From Aeromicrobium marinum DSM 15272 (GTDB taxonomy: Bacteria; Actinomycetota; Actinomycetes; Propionibacteriales; Nocardioidaceae), in contig NZ_CM001024.1 of the NCBI RefSeq assembly GCF_000160775.2, forward strand, positions 2,754,591 to 2,818,590: DNA of 64,000 bases, written 5' to 3'. Numbering within the stretch: the first letter of the stretch is position 1; every line of letters begins with the position of its first letter. Positions 1-10,961 of the stretch are shown here, piece after piece. The notes below the pieces were generated by a model. That model did not search any database. It had not been told where the DNA came from and saw only the letters and a program-made list of their open reading frames with translations. Position numbers and translations under genes: made by a program.

Positions 1-861
<861 letters not shown>

Positions 862-891
862 CGGCATGAGCGAGCGCGAGCGAGTGAATAG

Positions 892-2722
<1,831 letters not shown>

Positions 2723-2730
<8 letters not shown>

Positions 2731-3664
2731 GGCGGCGGGCGACGACCTGCCCGCGGTCGTCCCGGCGCCCGACCTGCCCGCGGCCGTGACCGTGTACGAG
2801 GTCGGCCCCCGCGACGGCCTGCAGAACGAGTCGTCGATCGTCCCGCTCGAGGTCAAGGTCGAGTTCGTCGAACGGCTCGTCGCGGCCGGGCTGCCGGTCG
2901 TCGAGGCCACGAGCTTCGTCCACCCCCGGTGGGTACCGCAGCTGGCGGACGCCGCCGAGCTGGTGGCGCGGCTGCCACTCGCCGGACCCGTTCCCCTGCC
3001 GGTGCTCGTGCCGAACGACCGTGGCCTCGACCGGGCGATCGAGGCGGGCTGCACCCACGTGGCGGTGTTCGCGAGCGCCACCGAGACGTTCGCGCACCGC
3101 AACCTCAACACCGACCTCGACGGGCAGATGGCGATGATCGAGCCGGTGGCGCGACGCGCCCGCGAGGCCGGTCTCGACGTGCGGGCCTACGTCTCGATGT
3201 GCTTCGGCGACCCGTGGGAGGGCCGGGTCGATCCCGACCAGGTCGTGGCCGTCGGTCGCCGCCTGCTCGACCTCGGTGCGTCGCAGCTGTCGATCGGGGA
3301 CACCATCGGCGTGGGGACCCCGGGCGCCGTGACGGACCTCGTCGGCCGTTTCACCGCCGCCGGCACACCGGTCGACCGGCTGGCGCTGCACTTCCACGAC
3401 ACCTACGGGCAGGCCCTCGCCAACGCCCTGGCCGGGCTCCGGGCCGGCGTGACCACGTTCGACGCCTCGGCGGGCGGTCTCGGTGGCTGCCCCTACGCGC
3501 AGAGCGCCACCGGCAACCTGGCCACCGAGGACCTGGTGTGGATGCTGACCGGCCTGGGCATCGACCACGGCGTCGACCTCGGCCGGCTGGTCGCCACCAG
3601 CACGTGGATGGCGGCGCGACTCGGCCGCACGAGCCCGAGCGCCGTGGTGCGCGCACTGGGTTGA
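2723..3664 (+). CDS. Hydroxymethylglutaryl-CoA lyase
   Basis: This 313-residue TIM-barrel lyase of the HMGL-like family splits HMG-CoA into acetoacetate and acetyl-CoA, the last step of leucine degradation. EVGPRDGLQNE (residues 26-36) carries the catalytic arginine-aspartate pair. LHFHDTYGQALAN holds the metal-binding histidines. GGCPYAQSATGN contains the mobile-loop catalytic cysteine (about Cys256). The ATG overlaps the end of the carboxylase alpha gene, implying translational coupling. Isopropylmalate or homocitrate synthases share the fold, but the GGCPYA loop and the operon context argue for HMG-CoA lyase. Confidence 0.92.
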
Positions 3665-3670
3665 CGGGCT

Positions 3671-3693
3671 GGGCTGACGGGCCGGGTCAGCCC
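3671..3693. terminator. Bidirectional hairpin between convergent genes
   Basis: A perfect 8-bp stem (GGGCTGAC / GTCAGCCC) with a 7-nt loop lies just after the HMG-CoA lyase stop and overlaps the stop of the convergent EcsC-like gene. There is no clear T-tract. It can serve both converging transcripts. Confidence 0.5.
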
Positions 3694-4358
3694 AGGCGGC
3701 GGTCGCGCAGCTCGTCGGCGGCGTACCGGCCGACCTGCCAGGTGGCCCACCCGTCGGAACCTCCGGCGACGGCGCCACCGACCAGCGGCACCCGACGGGC
3801 CACGAGGGTGATCGCCCGGCGTCCGATGGTCCGCGAGATCAGCTCGGAGGTGACCTCGGTCGCGATCCTCTTGTCCAGCTCCGGGTCGTGGACCGGCGAG
3901 GTCGCCAGCGCCATCGGACCGGTCGGCAGCTTCTGCTGCTTGACCAGGACGTCGACGGTGTCGCGGCCCAGCATGCAGGCCAGGATCGCGTTGCGGACCC
4001 GCGGCTCCTCGAGGTCGTAGCCGCGCAGGTGGGCGATGCCGGCCACCAGGTGGCACTGCACCAGCATCACGCCGGCCACGTTGGCCGGCACCGCGACCGC
4101 CGTGGTGGCGAGACCGCCGAGGTTCGTCACGAATCCCTGCGCCCCGGCGAGGCCGGTGTGCACCCGCGTCAGGGAGGCCACGGCCTCCTCCACGTCGCCG
4201 CCGGCGTCCACCAGGCGGCTGGTGGCGGAGTCGGCAGCCGACCGTAGCGGTCCGACGCCGTCGATCGCCATGTCGAGCACCGACCTGACGAAGCTCCAGC
4301 CCACCTGCGGGGCGACCTTCGACCCGGCGGTCACGGCAGCGCTCTTCCTGAGTCCCAT
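3687..4358 (-). CDS. EcsC-family protein
   Basis: This 223-residue protein has the EcsC-like central block VAVPANVAGVMLVQCHLVAG followed by IAHLRGYDLEEPRVR, a conserved amphipathic or hydrophobic segment in this family. EcsC proteins are peripheral or membrane-associated; the Bacillus member is linked to an ABC exporter, but no biochemical activity is known. No ABC transporter genes are adjacent here, so its partner is unknown. A TAGACT box six bases before the ATG suggests a leaderless transcript. It is divergent from the kinase-fold gene at 4441. Confidence 0.75.
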   Translation of the reverse strand: MGLRKSAAVTAGSKVAPQVGWSFVRSVLDMAIDGVGPLRSAADSATSRLVDAGGDVEEAVASLTRVHTGLAGAQGFVTNLGGLATTAVAVPANVAGVMLVQCHLVAGIAHLRGYDLEEPRVRNAILACMLGRDTVDVLVKQQKLPTGPMALATSPVHDPELDKRIATEVTSELISRTIGRRAITLVARRVPLVGGAVAGGSDGWATWQVGRYAADELRDRRLG

Positions 4359-4364
4359 GATCGA

Positions 4365-4370
4365 AGTCTA
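4365..4370 (-). promoter_or_regulatory. -10 box of leaderless EcsC-like gene
   Basis: TAGACT on the minus strand ends six bases before the ATG at 4358. This places the expected transcription start at or within a base or two of the start codon. Confidence 0.5.
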
Positions 4371-4440
4371 GGGAGCGGCCGCACGCAGGGCACGGGCGTC
4401 CGCCGGCGGGTAGCCTCGGCAGCGACCGACGGGAGGCGAC

Positions 4441-5433
4441 GTGGAGATCGGACGGGTGCCGGCACGAGGGTCGGCCTTCTCCCGCGTCGTCGGAGGGGCT
4501 GCCTGGCGGGCCGAGGCCGAGCAGTGGATCGAGCTGAGCCTCCACTCCCACGGACGCACGCTGACCGGTCCGATCACCCAGCCGCGGATCCGACCGTGGT
4601 CGACCCAGCTGGTGGTCGACACCGACCGAGGGCGCTGGTGGTTCAAGGCGACCTGCCCGTCGATGGCCTTCGAGGCCGGGCTCCACGCGGTGCTGGCCGG
4701 GCTCGCACCGGACCGGGTCGACATGCCGGTCGCGGTGGACGCGGCCCGCGGCTGGATCCTCACGACCGACCGGGGGGCGACGCTGGGCGACGGAGCCGAG
4801 CCGGACACCGAGCAGTGGTGCCGGGTGGTCCGGTCGGCTGCGGCGCTGCAGCAGACCTTCACCCGTCACGGTCCCGAGCTGCTGGCCGCCGGCCTGCCCG
4901 ACTGCCGACCCCAGCGGGTGCTGGGCCGTTTCGACCGGTTGGTCGAGGTGCTCAGCGGGCTCCCCACCGATCACCCCAGTCACGCCTCGGCCGCCGTGGT
5001 CGGCGACCTCACGGCGGCACGGCCGCGTCTGGCGCGTGCGGTCGAAACGCTCGAGGCGTCGGTGCTGCCGGTCACCTGGCAGCACGGCGACCTGCACCCG
5101 TGGAACGTCCTCGAGGCGGGCGGCGACCTGCGGCTGTTCGACTTCGGCGACGGCCAGTGGGCCCATGCCGCTGAGATCCTCGGGGTGCCGCGGGGCTGGA
5201 TCACCGAGCGCGACGACGTCGAGTGGGCACCGGTCGAGGCCGCCTATTGCGCGGCGTGGGACCTGACGCCGGCCGACCTGGCCGACGACCTCGCCGCTGC
5301 GGCGCTGACCCACCCGGTCCACCGGGCGCTCACGTGGTGGAACTGTCTGCTCGACGCGACGGCCGAGGAGTGGCAGCAGTGGGGCGAGGCGCCGCTCTAC
5401 CACCTCTGCGGGGTGATCGAGGGTGCCGCCTGA
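4441..5433 (+). CDS. APH-fold phosphotransferase family protein
   Basis: This 330-residue protein has the aminoglycoside-phosphotransferase/choline-kinase fold. WWFKATCPSMAFEAG resembles the ATP-lysine strand. QHGDLHPWNVL (catalytic D near 217, metal-binding N near 222) and LRLFDFGD (the DFG-type magnesium aspartate) are the kinase signatures. The substrate is not evident. The family includes antibiotic kinases but also many small-metabolite kinases, so resistance should not be assumed. The GTG start is preceded by a GGGAGG ribosome binding site (4431-4436) and a TAGCCT -10 box (4411-4416). The 3' end overlaps aat by 11 bp, so the two are co-transcribed. Confidence 0.75.
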   Translation: MEIGRVPARGSAFSRVVGGAAWRAEAEQWIELSLHSHGRTLTGPITQPRIRPWSTQLVVDTDRGRWWFKATCPSMAFEAGLHAVLAGLAPDRVDMPVAVDAARGWILTTDRGATLGDGAEPDTEQWCRVVRSAAALQQTFTRHGPELLAAGLPDCRPQRVLGRFDRLVEVLSGLPTDHPSHASAAVVGDLTAARPRLARAVETLEASVLPVTWQHGDLHPWNVLEAGGDLRLFDFGDGQWAHAAEILGVPRGWITERDDVEWAPVEAAYCAAWDLTPADLADDLAAAALTHPVHRALTWWNCLLDATAEEWQQWGEAPLYHLCGVIEGAA

Positions 5434-6076
5434 ACCGTTGGGGCCCTCGGTGTGGGACTTCGACGCGTCGCGCTGGCCCGACGACGACTGCGTCGCCGTC
5501 GGCGCCGATCTCGCCCCGTCCACGATCGTCGCCGCCTACCGTGCCGGGGCCTTCCCGATGCCGGACGGGCGCGACCTGCTGTGGTGGTCGCCGATGCGGC
5601 GCGGGATCCTGCGTCCCGACGACGTGCACGAGTCGCGGTCCCTGCGGCGCTCCATGCGACGGTTCACGACCACGGTCGACACCGCGTTCACCGAGGTCAT
5701 CGACGCGTGTGCCGACCCGAGCCGGCCCGGAGCGTGGATCGACCGCCGCGTCCGCGACGCCTACGTCCGGCTGCACTCGCTCGGGTGGGCGCACTCGATC
5801 GAGGTCCGCGACGCCGACGACGGTGCACTGGTGGGCGGTCTGTACGGCCTGTCGGTCGGCCGGCTGTTCGCCGGCGAGTCGATGTTCCACCGTCGGACCG
5901 ATGCGTCGAAGGCTGCGATGGTCCACCTCGCGGAGGTGGTGGGCGACGGACTCGTGGACGTGCAGTGGAGCACACCGCACCTGGCCTCGATGGGGGTCGT
6001 CGAGATCGGCCGGGCGGACTACCTCGACCTGCTGCCGAGCCTCGTCGACGACCCCGGCCCGACCGCGTGGGCGTGA
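5423..6076 (+). CDS. aat: Leucyl/phenylalanyl-tRNA-protein transferase
   Basis: This 217-residue transferase moves Leu or Phe from aminoacyl-tRNA to N-terminal Arg or Lys of proteins, creating N-degrons recognised by ClpS-ClpAP. Family hallmarks are AAYRAGAFPMPD, LLWWSPMRRGIL, the central SLGWAHSIEV block and the GESMFHRRTDASKAAM motif. The length is normal. The GTG start lies inside the 3' end of the upstream kinase-fold gene, so translation is probably coupled. No other N-degron component is visible nearby. Confidence 0.93.
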   Translation: MPPEPLGPSVWDFDASRWPDDDCVAVGADLAPSTIVAAYRAGAFPMPDGRDLLWWSPMRRGILRPDDVHESRSLRRSMRRFTTTVDTAFTEVIDACADPSRPGAWIDRRVRDAYVRLHSLGWAHSIEVRDADDGALVGGLYGLSVGRLFAGESMFHRRTDASKAAMVHLAEVVGDGLVDVQWSTPHLASMGVVEIGRADYLDLLPSLVDDPGPTAWA

Positions 6077-6140
6077 GCGTACTCCCTGAAAACATGGGCA
6101 ACACGCCGGGTCTGGTGTCAGCCGTGACGGACCGCCTCCC

Positions 6141-6176
6141 TAGACTGAGGTCGATCCAGATTCACCACTCAAGGAG
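6141..6176 (+). promoter_or_regulatory. Promoter -10 and ribosome binding site of HU gene
   Basis: A TAGACT -10 candidate (6141-6146) lies upstream of a strong AAGGAG Shine-Dalgarno (6171-6176), five bases before the GTG at 6182. A short 5' leader is implied. Confidence 0.5.
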
Positions 6177-6181
6177 TTGTT

Positions 6182-6460
6182 GTGGCCATTTCCCGAAGCG
6201 ACCTCGTCTCGGCCCTCGCCGAGAAGGCCGGCACCACGAAGACCGAAGCCGACGCGGTCCTGTCCGCCCTGAGCGACGTCCTGCTCGACTCGGTCGGCAA
6301 GGGCGAGAAGGTCTCCATCCCGGGCATCCTCTCCGTCGAGCGTGTCTCGCGCGCCGCGCGTACGGGTCGTAACCCGTCCACCGGCGAGACCATCGAGATC
6401 CCCGCGGGCTTCGGCGTGAAGGTCAGCGCCGGCTCGAAGCTCAAGGCTGCCGCCAAGTAG
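6182..6460 (+). CDS. hup: HU-type histone-like DNA-binding protein
   Basis: This 92-residue nucleoid protein binds and bends DNA as a dimer. It has the HU/IHF fold: N-terminal helices (SRSDLVSALAEKAGTTKTEA), the beta-arm with ARTGRNPSTGE, and the C-terminal GFGVKVSAGSKLKAAAK. It is the short HU form without the long lysine-alanine tail of mycobacterial HupB. The GTG start is fixed by AAGGAG five bases upstream. A strong 13-bp hairpin follows the stop, so this is a monocistronic and probably highly expressed gene. Confidence 0.95.
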   Translation: MAISRSDLVSALAEKAGTTKTEADAVLSALSDVLLDSVGKGEKVSIPGILSVERVSRAARTGRNPSTGETIEIPAGFGVKVSAGSKLKAAAK

Positions 6461-6478
6461 TACCCCTGCACCATCCCG

Positions 6479-6507
6479 ACGCCGCCCGGCCCCAGGCCGG
6501 GCGGCGT
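6479..6507 (+). terminator. Intrinsic-type hairpin after HU gene
   Basis: A perfect 13-bp GC-rich stem (6479-6491 with 6495-6507) and a 3-nt loop lie 18 bases after the HU stop. The tail is not T-rich, as is common in actinobacterial hairpin terminators. Confidence 0.75.
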
Positions 6508-6560
6508 CGTGCTGTCCGCGGCGGCGCGGTGGGCGCACCGGGCCTGTGTGAGGATCGGGT

Positions 6561-7670
6561 GTGGCCACTCGTTACGACCGCCAGGCGCGGGAGACGCCCC
6601 AGTACGCCGGGTGGAAGCTGCCGGTCGCCGGGCTGGTCCTCGTGGGCGCCTACCTGGTGGGTTCGACCGTCGTGCTGCTCGTCGCGGCCGCCGGGTTCGC
6701 GGCCGCCGGACGTCTGGACGACCTCGACCGCTGGTTCTCCTCGGTCGACGTGGTCGGCATCGACGATCCCGCCCTGCTGGCCCTCGACCTGGCGCTGATC
6801 GGCATCGCGCTGCCCGCCGTGCTGGCCGCCGTGCTGGCCACGGGCCCGCGCCCCGTCGGGTACCTCAGCTCGGTCACGGGCCGGCTGCGGTGGCGGTGGC
6901 TCGGCAGCACGATGCTGCTCGCGTTCGTCGTGCTCGGACTTGCCATCGGTGCGTGGGCCCTGGCCACCGGGACCGGAGAGGACGGCTTCGTCCGGGCACC
7001 GGATCCGGTCGACACCGGCATGCTCGTGACGCTGTTCGTCGTCATCACGTTCACCCCGATCCAGGCGACGGCCGAGGAGTACGTGTTCCGTGGCTACCTG
7101 ATGCAGCTGATCGGGTCCTGGACCAGGTTCGCCGCGGTCGGGGTGGTGGTGTCGTCGGTGCTGTTCGTGCTGGCCCACGCCTACGACCTCTGGGGACAGG
7201 TCGACGTGGGGATCTTCGCCGTCACCGCGGCGATCCTGGTGCTGCGCACGGGCGGCCTCGAGGCGGCGATCTCCCTGCACGTGGCGAACAACGTCATCCT
7301 GTTCGCGCTCGAGGCGATCGGGGTCCTGTCGACCGAGGAGATGACCGGCGACTACGGGCCGGTGGACCTGCTGCCCACCGTGGTGTCCTCGGTGGTGTTC
7401 ATCGGCCTGGTGGAACTGATGGCGACGCGGCAGGGGGTGCAGCGGACCAGGCCGCCCCTCCCGCCGCCTCCGCCACCGCGCCCCTCGGGTCACTGGGCGG
7501 CGGCGTGGCCTGCGGCGGGGACTCAGTGGTCCGGCCAGTCGCCCGCACCGTGGCCGACGCAGTGGCCGCCCGCGCCTCCTGCCGCACCGCCGCCCCCGTC
7601 GCCTCCGCGGATCCCGGCCGGCGCCCCGGCGTACCCCGGCGAGATCGCCGACGACTGGGGCGTGCGCTGA
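6561..7670 (+). CDS. CPBP-family intramembrane metalloprotease
   Basis: This 369-residue multi-pass membrane protein has the CPBP/CAAX-like (Abi) signature. The motif EEYVFRGYL (Glu172-Glu173 and Arg) is followed by VLAHAYDLWGQ and SLHVANNV, supplying the conserved histidines. About seven or eight hydrophobic helices lie in residues 20-290. The C-terminal 70 residues are a Pro-rich cytoplasmic or periplasmic tail (PPLPPPPPP), an accessory feature beyond the usual family length. The substrate is unknown; bacterial members process prenylated peptides, bacteriocins or anti-sigma factors. GTG start; a GAGGAT box five bases upstream suggests leaderless expression. Confidence 0.85.
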   Translation: MATRYDRQARETPQYAGWKLPVAGLVLVGAYLVGSTVVLLVAAAGFAAAGRLDDLDRWFSSVDVVGIDDPALLALDLALIGIALPAVLAAVLATGPRPVGYLSSVTGRLRWRWLGSTMLLAFVVLGLAIGAWALATGTGEDGFVRAPDPVDTGMLVTLFVVITFTPIQATAEEYVFRGYLMQLIGSWTRFAAVGVVVSSVLFVLAHAYDLWGQVDVGIFAVTAAILVLRTGGLEAAISLHVANNVILFALEAIGVLSTEEMTGDYGPVDLLPTVVSSVVFIGLVELMATRQGVQRTRPPLPPPPPPRPSGHWAAAWPAAGTQWSGQSPAPWPTQWPPAPPAAPPPPSPPRIPAGAPAYPGEIADDWGVR

Positions 7671-7694
7671 CAGGGCCGCACCGGGGTGTCCGGG

Positions 7695-8018
7695 TCAGGC
7701 CACCGGCCGACCGGCGGCCTCCCACGCGTCCATCCCACCGTCGAGGTTGACGACGTCGTGGCCCTGCGACTGCAGCCACGCCGTCGCTCGTGCCGACCGG
7801 CCACCGACGTGGCACACCACCAGGGTGCGGGCGGCGGGGTCGAGATCACCGACGCGCGACGTCAGCTCGCCCAAGGGGATGTGCACGGCTCCGTCGATGT
7901 GGCCGGCCTGCCACTCGTGCGGCTCGCGGACGTCCAGGACGACCAGGTCCGAGGGCAGGGGCGAGGGCAGGGAGTCGACGTCGGTCGACGCGATGTCGGG
8001 TGCGTTCATGGCTCCCAT
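7695..8018 (-). CDS. Single-domain rhodanese-like protein
   Basis: This is a 107-residue single rhodanese domain. VVLDVREPHEWQAGHIDGA is the typical N-terminal strand and helix, and VVCHVGGRSARA is the active-site loop with the persulfide-accepting cysteine (about Cys69). It probably transfers sulfane sulfur or acts as a cytoplasmic redox carrier; the acceptor is unknown. The start at 8018 is chosen because GGGAGG lies four bases upstream. An alternative ATG at 8009 is only three codons in. It converges on the CPBP protease gene. Confidence 0.85.
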   Translation of the reverse strand: MGAMNAPDIASTDVDSLPSPLPSDLVVLDVREPHEWQAGHIDGAVHIPLGELTSRVGDLDPAARTLVVCHVGGRSARATAWLQSQGHDVVNLDGGMDAWEAAGRPVA

Positions 8019-8181
8019 CGTGCCTCCCGCACGGCGAGCCCGGGGCACCGGAGTGGCCCCTCCGGACGGGGCAAGACTGGCGCGAGACACCCTCGCATGG
8101 TTACTTTGGACTAGATGACGGCGGTCGTTGCAGTGATGACGTCCGTTTTTCCATGTCTTCCGCAGTATCGGAGGTGGCCGG

Positions 8182-8577
8182 GTGAAGACCCATGAGGTGG
8201 TCCGCCTGCCCTTCGACCCGTCGACGCCCAGCATCGCCCGCACCAAGCTGGCCGGGTTCCTCACGATCAACCGCGCCTCGTCCTCGGTCATCGACGACGC
8301 GCTCATCGTCATCAGCGAGATGATCGCCAACGCCGTCAGTCACGGCGTCCCCGCCCAGGACGGCACGATCGAGATCTCCTGGTCGATCTCGGGCCACCTG
8401 CTCGAGCTGAGCGTCTACGACGCCGGGCGTGGAGCGGCCCTCGACCCGATCGACTTCGACACCGACTCGCTCAGTGGTCGCGGCCTGTCGATCATCAACC
8501 GCATCGCCGACCGCTGGTGGGTCGACATGTCGCAGGGCACCCGCGTCAACGCCGAGCTGCCGCTGTCGGTCCGCTGA
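8182..8577 (+). CDS. RsbW-type HATPase (anti-sigma/serine kinase-like) protein
   Basis: This 131-residue GHKL ATPase domain protein has an N-box (IVISEMIANAVSHG), a G1 box (VYDAGRGA) and a G2 box (SGRGLSIINRIAD). This size and layout match stand-alone anti-sigma kinases of the RsbW/SpoIIAB group common in actinobacteria. No cognate sigma factor or anti-anti-sigma factor is adjacent, so it is an orphan here. The GTG start is set by GGAGG at 8170-8174. The roughly 160 bp upstream are visibly more AT-rich than the surroundings and probably hold the promoter. Confidence 0.85.
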   Translation: MKTHEVVRLPFDPSTPSIARTKLAGFLTINRASSSVIDDALIVISEMIANAVSHGVPAQDGTIEISWSISGHLLELSVYDAGRGAALDPIDFDTDSLSGRGLSIINRIADRWWVDMSQGTRVNAELPLSVR

Positions 8578-8599
8578 CCTGACGACGCCGGCTCCCGCG

Positions 8600-8605
8600 T
8601 AGGGT
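8600..8605 (+). promoter_or_regulatory. -10 box of leaderless DUF5926 gene
   Basis: TAGGGT lies eight bases before the GTG at 8614. There is no Shine-Dalgarno in between. Confidence 0.5.
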
Positions 8606-8613
8606 GGTGGCCC

Positions 8614-9456
8614 GTGGGCAAGAAGTCGCGCCGTCAGGGCGCCAAGGTCGCCAAGCAGCGCATGCCGTACGTGGTGCGCACCTTCGAGGGACTCCCCGGT
8701 GAGATCGACTGGGTCGCCCTGCGGGAGTTCGTCCCGTCGGCCACCGCCACGGTCACGCTGACCGGTTCGGATCGGGTGGTCCGGGTCTGCTCGCTGCTGC
8801 CCGGCAACGGTCCGGGTCTGGTGCGGCCGGACGGCGAGATCTGGCTCGGCCTGCAGGTGATCCACAACTTCGGGGACATCAGCCGCGACCTGGCGCACGT
8901 GGTGCAGCTGGCTCTCGAGCTGGAGCCCGGGACCCCGGTCACGATGTCCGACCCCGGGGTGGGGGAGCGGCTGCAGGACCTGGTCGACCCCTCCTCGACG
9001 TTCGACGTCGAGGTGCACGAGGGCTTCGACTACTGGCTCGAGGGTGCCGACACCTCGGACCGCACCCAGGCGCTGCTCGAGGCGGCGAACGGTTCGGCCG
9101 TCCCCACCACGAAGCTGGACGCGGTGCCCGGCGCGTACTGGACCCAGATGGGCGAGCGCCGGTACCTGCGGTGGGTGCAGCCGCAGCAGGAGGACCGGGT
9201 GCTCGACGCGTTCGCGCGGCTGCACGTGGGTGGCCACGACGCCCTGGGTGACGACATCCGGCTGATCGGGATGTTCCGCGCCCACGGTCTGCTCGTCCCG
9301 GTGTGGGAGACCCCCACCGGCGCCGAGGCGCTGGAGGAGCCCGCCGCGGCCCTCGCGGCCCGCCTCGAGGAGGCCCTGGCCGACGACGCCCCGCTGACCA
9401 CCGAGCAGCGCTCCGCGCGTAACGGCCTGGCCAACCGCCAGATCACCATCCGCTGA
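8614..9456 (+). CDS. DUF5926-family protein
   Basis: This is a 280-residue conserved actinobacterial protein of unknown function, matching the DUF5926 family by its start (MGKKSRRQGAKVAKQRMPYV) and the EIDWVALREFVPSA and GERRYLRWVQPQ blocks. The basic first 17 residues resemble an RNA- or ribosome-binding tail (SEC-C-neighbour type), but this is only a suggestion. No signal peptide or membrane helix. A -10 box eight bases before the GTG suggests a leaderless mRNA. No operon partner. Confidence 0.7.
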   Translation: MGKKSRRQGAKVAKQRMPYVVRTFEGLPGEIDWVALREFVPSATATVTLTGSDRVVRVCSLLPGNGPGLVRPDGEIWLGLQVIHNFGDISRDLAHVVQLALELEPGTPVTMSDPGVGERLQDLVDPSSTFDVEVHEGFDYWLEGADTSDRTQALLEAANGSAVPTTKLDAVPGAYWTQMGERRYLRWVQPQQEDRVLDAFARLHVGGHDALGDDIRLIGMFRAHGLLVPVWETPTGAEALEEPAAALAARLEEALADDAPLTTEQRSARNGLANRQITIR

Positions 9457-9466
9457 CCTCCCCCCG

Positions 9467-9560
9467 CCTCGGGCTTCGCCCTCACGGTCGCTGCGCTCCC
9501 TGGCGGGCACCTACGAGTCCGTTCGCCAGCCCGAGGAACGAGGGCGTGAGCGCAGCGAGG
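9467..9560. repeat. Imperfect GC-rich inverted repeat between convergent genes
   Basis: CCTCGGGCT (9468-9476) is repeated inverted at 9528-9536. The flanking phrases CGCTGCGCTCC and GAGCGCAGCGAG are also partly complementary. The fold could terminate the DUF5926 and arginine deiminase transcripts, which converge here. The stem is interrupted, so this is a weaker call than the perfect hairpins elsewhere. Confidence 0.45.
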
Positions 9561-9574
9561 CGAACCTGAATGGG

Positions 9575-10759
9575 TCAGTCACGGTCGATGGGGCACGACA
9601 TGCACCGTGGGCCGCCGCGTCCCGAGCCCAGCTCGGACCCACTGATCTGCACGACCTCGATGCCCTGCTCGGCCATCCGCGCGTTCGTCCGCTCGTTGCG
9701 CTCGTAGGCCACGGCGAGCCGCGGTGCGATGGCCAAGGTGTTGTTGCCGTCGTCCCACTGCTCCCGCTCGGCCGTCACCGGGTCGAGCCCCGTGTCGATG
9801 CGGCGCAGCTCGTCGATGCCCATGGCGTCGGCCGCCACGGCGAAGAACGACCGATCGGGCCCGACGACGAGCTCGCCGTCGTCACCCAGCGTCACGAGGT
9901 GCGCTCGCAGGTCGGCCGCCATGTTGGGATAGATGACCACGGTGTCGACATCGACCATCGTGACGATCGTGTCGAGGTGCATGGTGGCGCGCTCCTGGGC
10001 GATCGGCACGGCCAGCACCGAGTGCGCCAGTCCCGCCGAGAGCACCTGGTGCGCGAACCGTTCCACGCCGGCCGGGGTCGTGCGTTCGCCGACACCGACG
10101 GCGACGGCCCCGGGCGCCAGCAGCAGCACGTCGCCGCCCTCGAGGTGCTCCAGGTGCGGGCCGTGCACCTGCTCCACCTCGGCGAACCTCGGGTGGTGGG
10201 TGTAGACGAGGCCGGTCAGCTGCGTCTCGCGCACCCGCGCCGGCATCGCCAGGCTGGTGACGGCGACCCGGTCGGGCAGCCACACCGAGGAGTCCCGGGT
10301 GAACAGCAGGTTCGGCAGCGGGTCGATCACGAAGTCGTCGGGCCGCAGCAGGCTGGTGACCAGGCTCCGCACGCCGGTCACCTCGTCGTTGCGGAGTCCT
10401 CCGGTGAGGGTCAGCGCGAGGTCGTCCGGATGCAGGTCCGCCAGCTCCCGCGCCACGTGGTCACGCAGGGCGTCCCCGAGGTGCAGCGCGTCGGTGGTCG
10501 ACGCGATGATCGAGTCGCGGGCGGCCGGTGACGCGAGGGCCTCCACCAGCAGGTCGACCAGCAGCAGCACCTCGACGTCGTGGTCGCGGAGCGCCTGTGC
10601 GAAGGCATCGTGCTCCTCCTGCGCGCGGCCCAGCCACGGGATGCCGTCGAACAGCAACGAGTCGTTGTTGCGTGGGGTGAGCCGGGAGATCTCCGGCCCC
10701 GGCCGGTGCAGCATCACCGTGCGGAGCCGTCCGACCTCACTGTCCGCGCCCAGTCCCAT
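9575..10759 (-). CDS. arcA: Arginine deiminase
   Basis: This 394-residue enzyme hydrolyses arginine to citrulline and ammonia. Guanidine-modifying-fold motifs are complete: LPNLLFTRDSSVW near residue 150, HLEGGDVLLL, TMHLDTIVTMVD with the catalytic histidine, and the C-terminal GRGGPRCMSCP with the nucleophilic cysteine close to the end. The length is standard. No ornithine carbamoyltransferase, carbamate kinase or antiporter lies beside it, so it is not in a classical arc operon. A TAGGCT box six bases before the ATG suggests leaderless transcription. Confidence 0.94.
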   Translation of the reverse strand: MGLGADSEVGRLRTVMLHRPGPEISRLTPRNNDSLLFDGIPWLGRAQEEHDAFAQALRDHDVEVLLLVDLLVEALASPAARDSIIASTTDALHLGDALRDHVARELADLHPDDLALTLTGGLRNDEVTGVRSLVTSLLRPDDFVIDPLPNLLFTRDSSVWLPDRVAVTSLAMPARVRETQLTGLVYTHHPRFAEVEQVHGPHLEHLEGGDVLLLAPGAVAVGVGERTTPAGVERFAHQVLSAGLAHSVLAVPIAQERATMHLDTIVTMVDVDTVVIYPNMAADLRAHLVTLGDDGELVVGPDRSFFAVAADAMGIDELRRIDTGLDPVTAEREQWDDGNNTLAIAPRLAVAYERNERTNARMAEQGIEVVQISGSELGSGRGGPRCMSCPIDRD

Positions 10760-10765
10760 GACCCG

Positions 10766-10771
10766 AGCCTA
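10766..10771 (-). promoter_or_regulatory. -10 box of leaderless arcA
   Basis: TAGGCT on the minus strand is separated by six bases from the ATG at 10759. Confidence 0.5.
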
Positions 10772-10961
10772 GGGGCGCCGGGAGCCACACGGGCCGGCCG
10801 ACCGCCCTCGACACGTCCGAGTAGGCCGATCGGGCCATCCGGGGGAGTCCCGCCGGACGGTTTCCGGCGAGACCCTGTCGCGTCGGGTCCGGGGGCGGTA
10901 CGTTCCGTGCACCGCGCCGCGCGGCACGGGCCCGCATCCGCCGGTCCGGTCGATCCGTCCG

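Noticed and set aside
4441..5433. Aminoglycoside resistance gene
   Set aside because: Only the general APH fold is visible. Many chromosomal members have metabolic roles, and the gene is co-transcribed with aat.
10822..10877. SLH-type motif upstream of the first SLH gene
   Set aside because: TAGGCCGATCGGGCCATCC matches at about 14 of 23 positions, but no -10 box occurs at the 55-bp distance.
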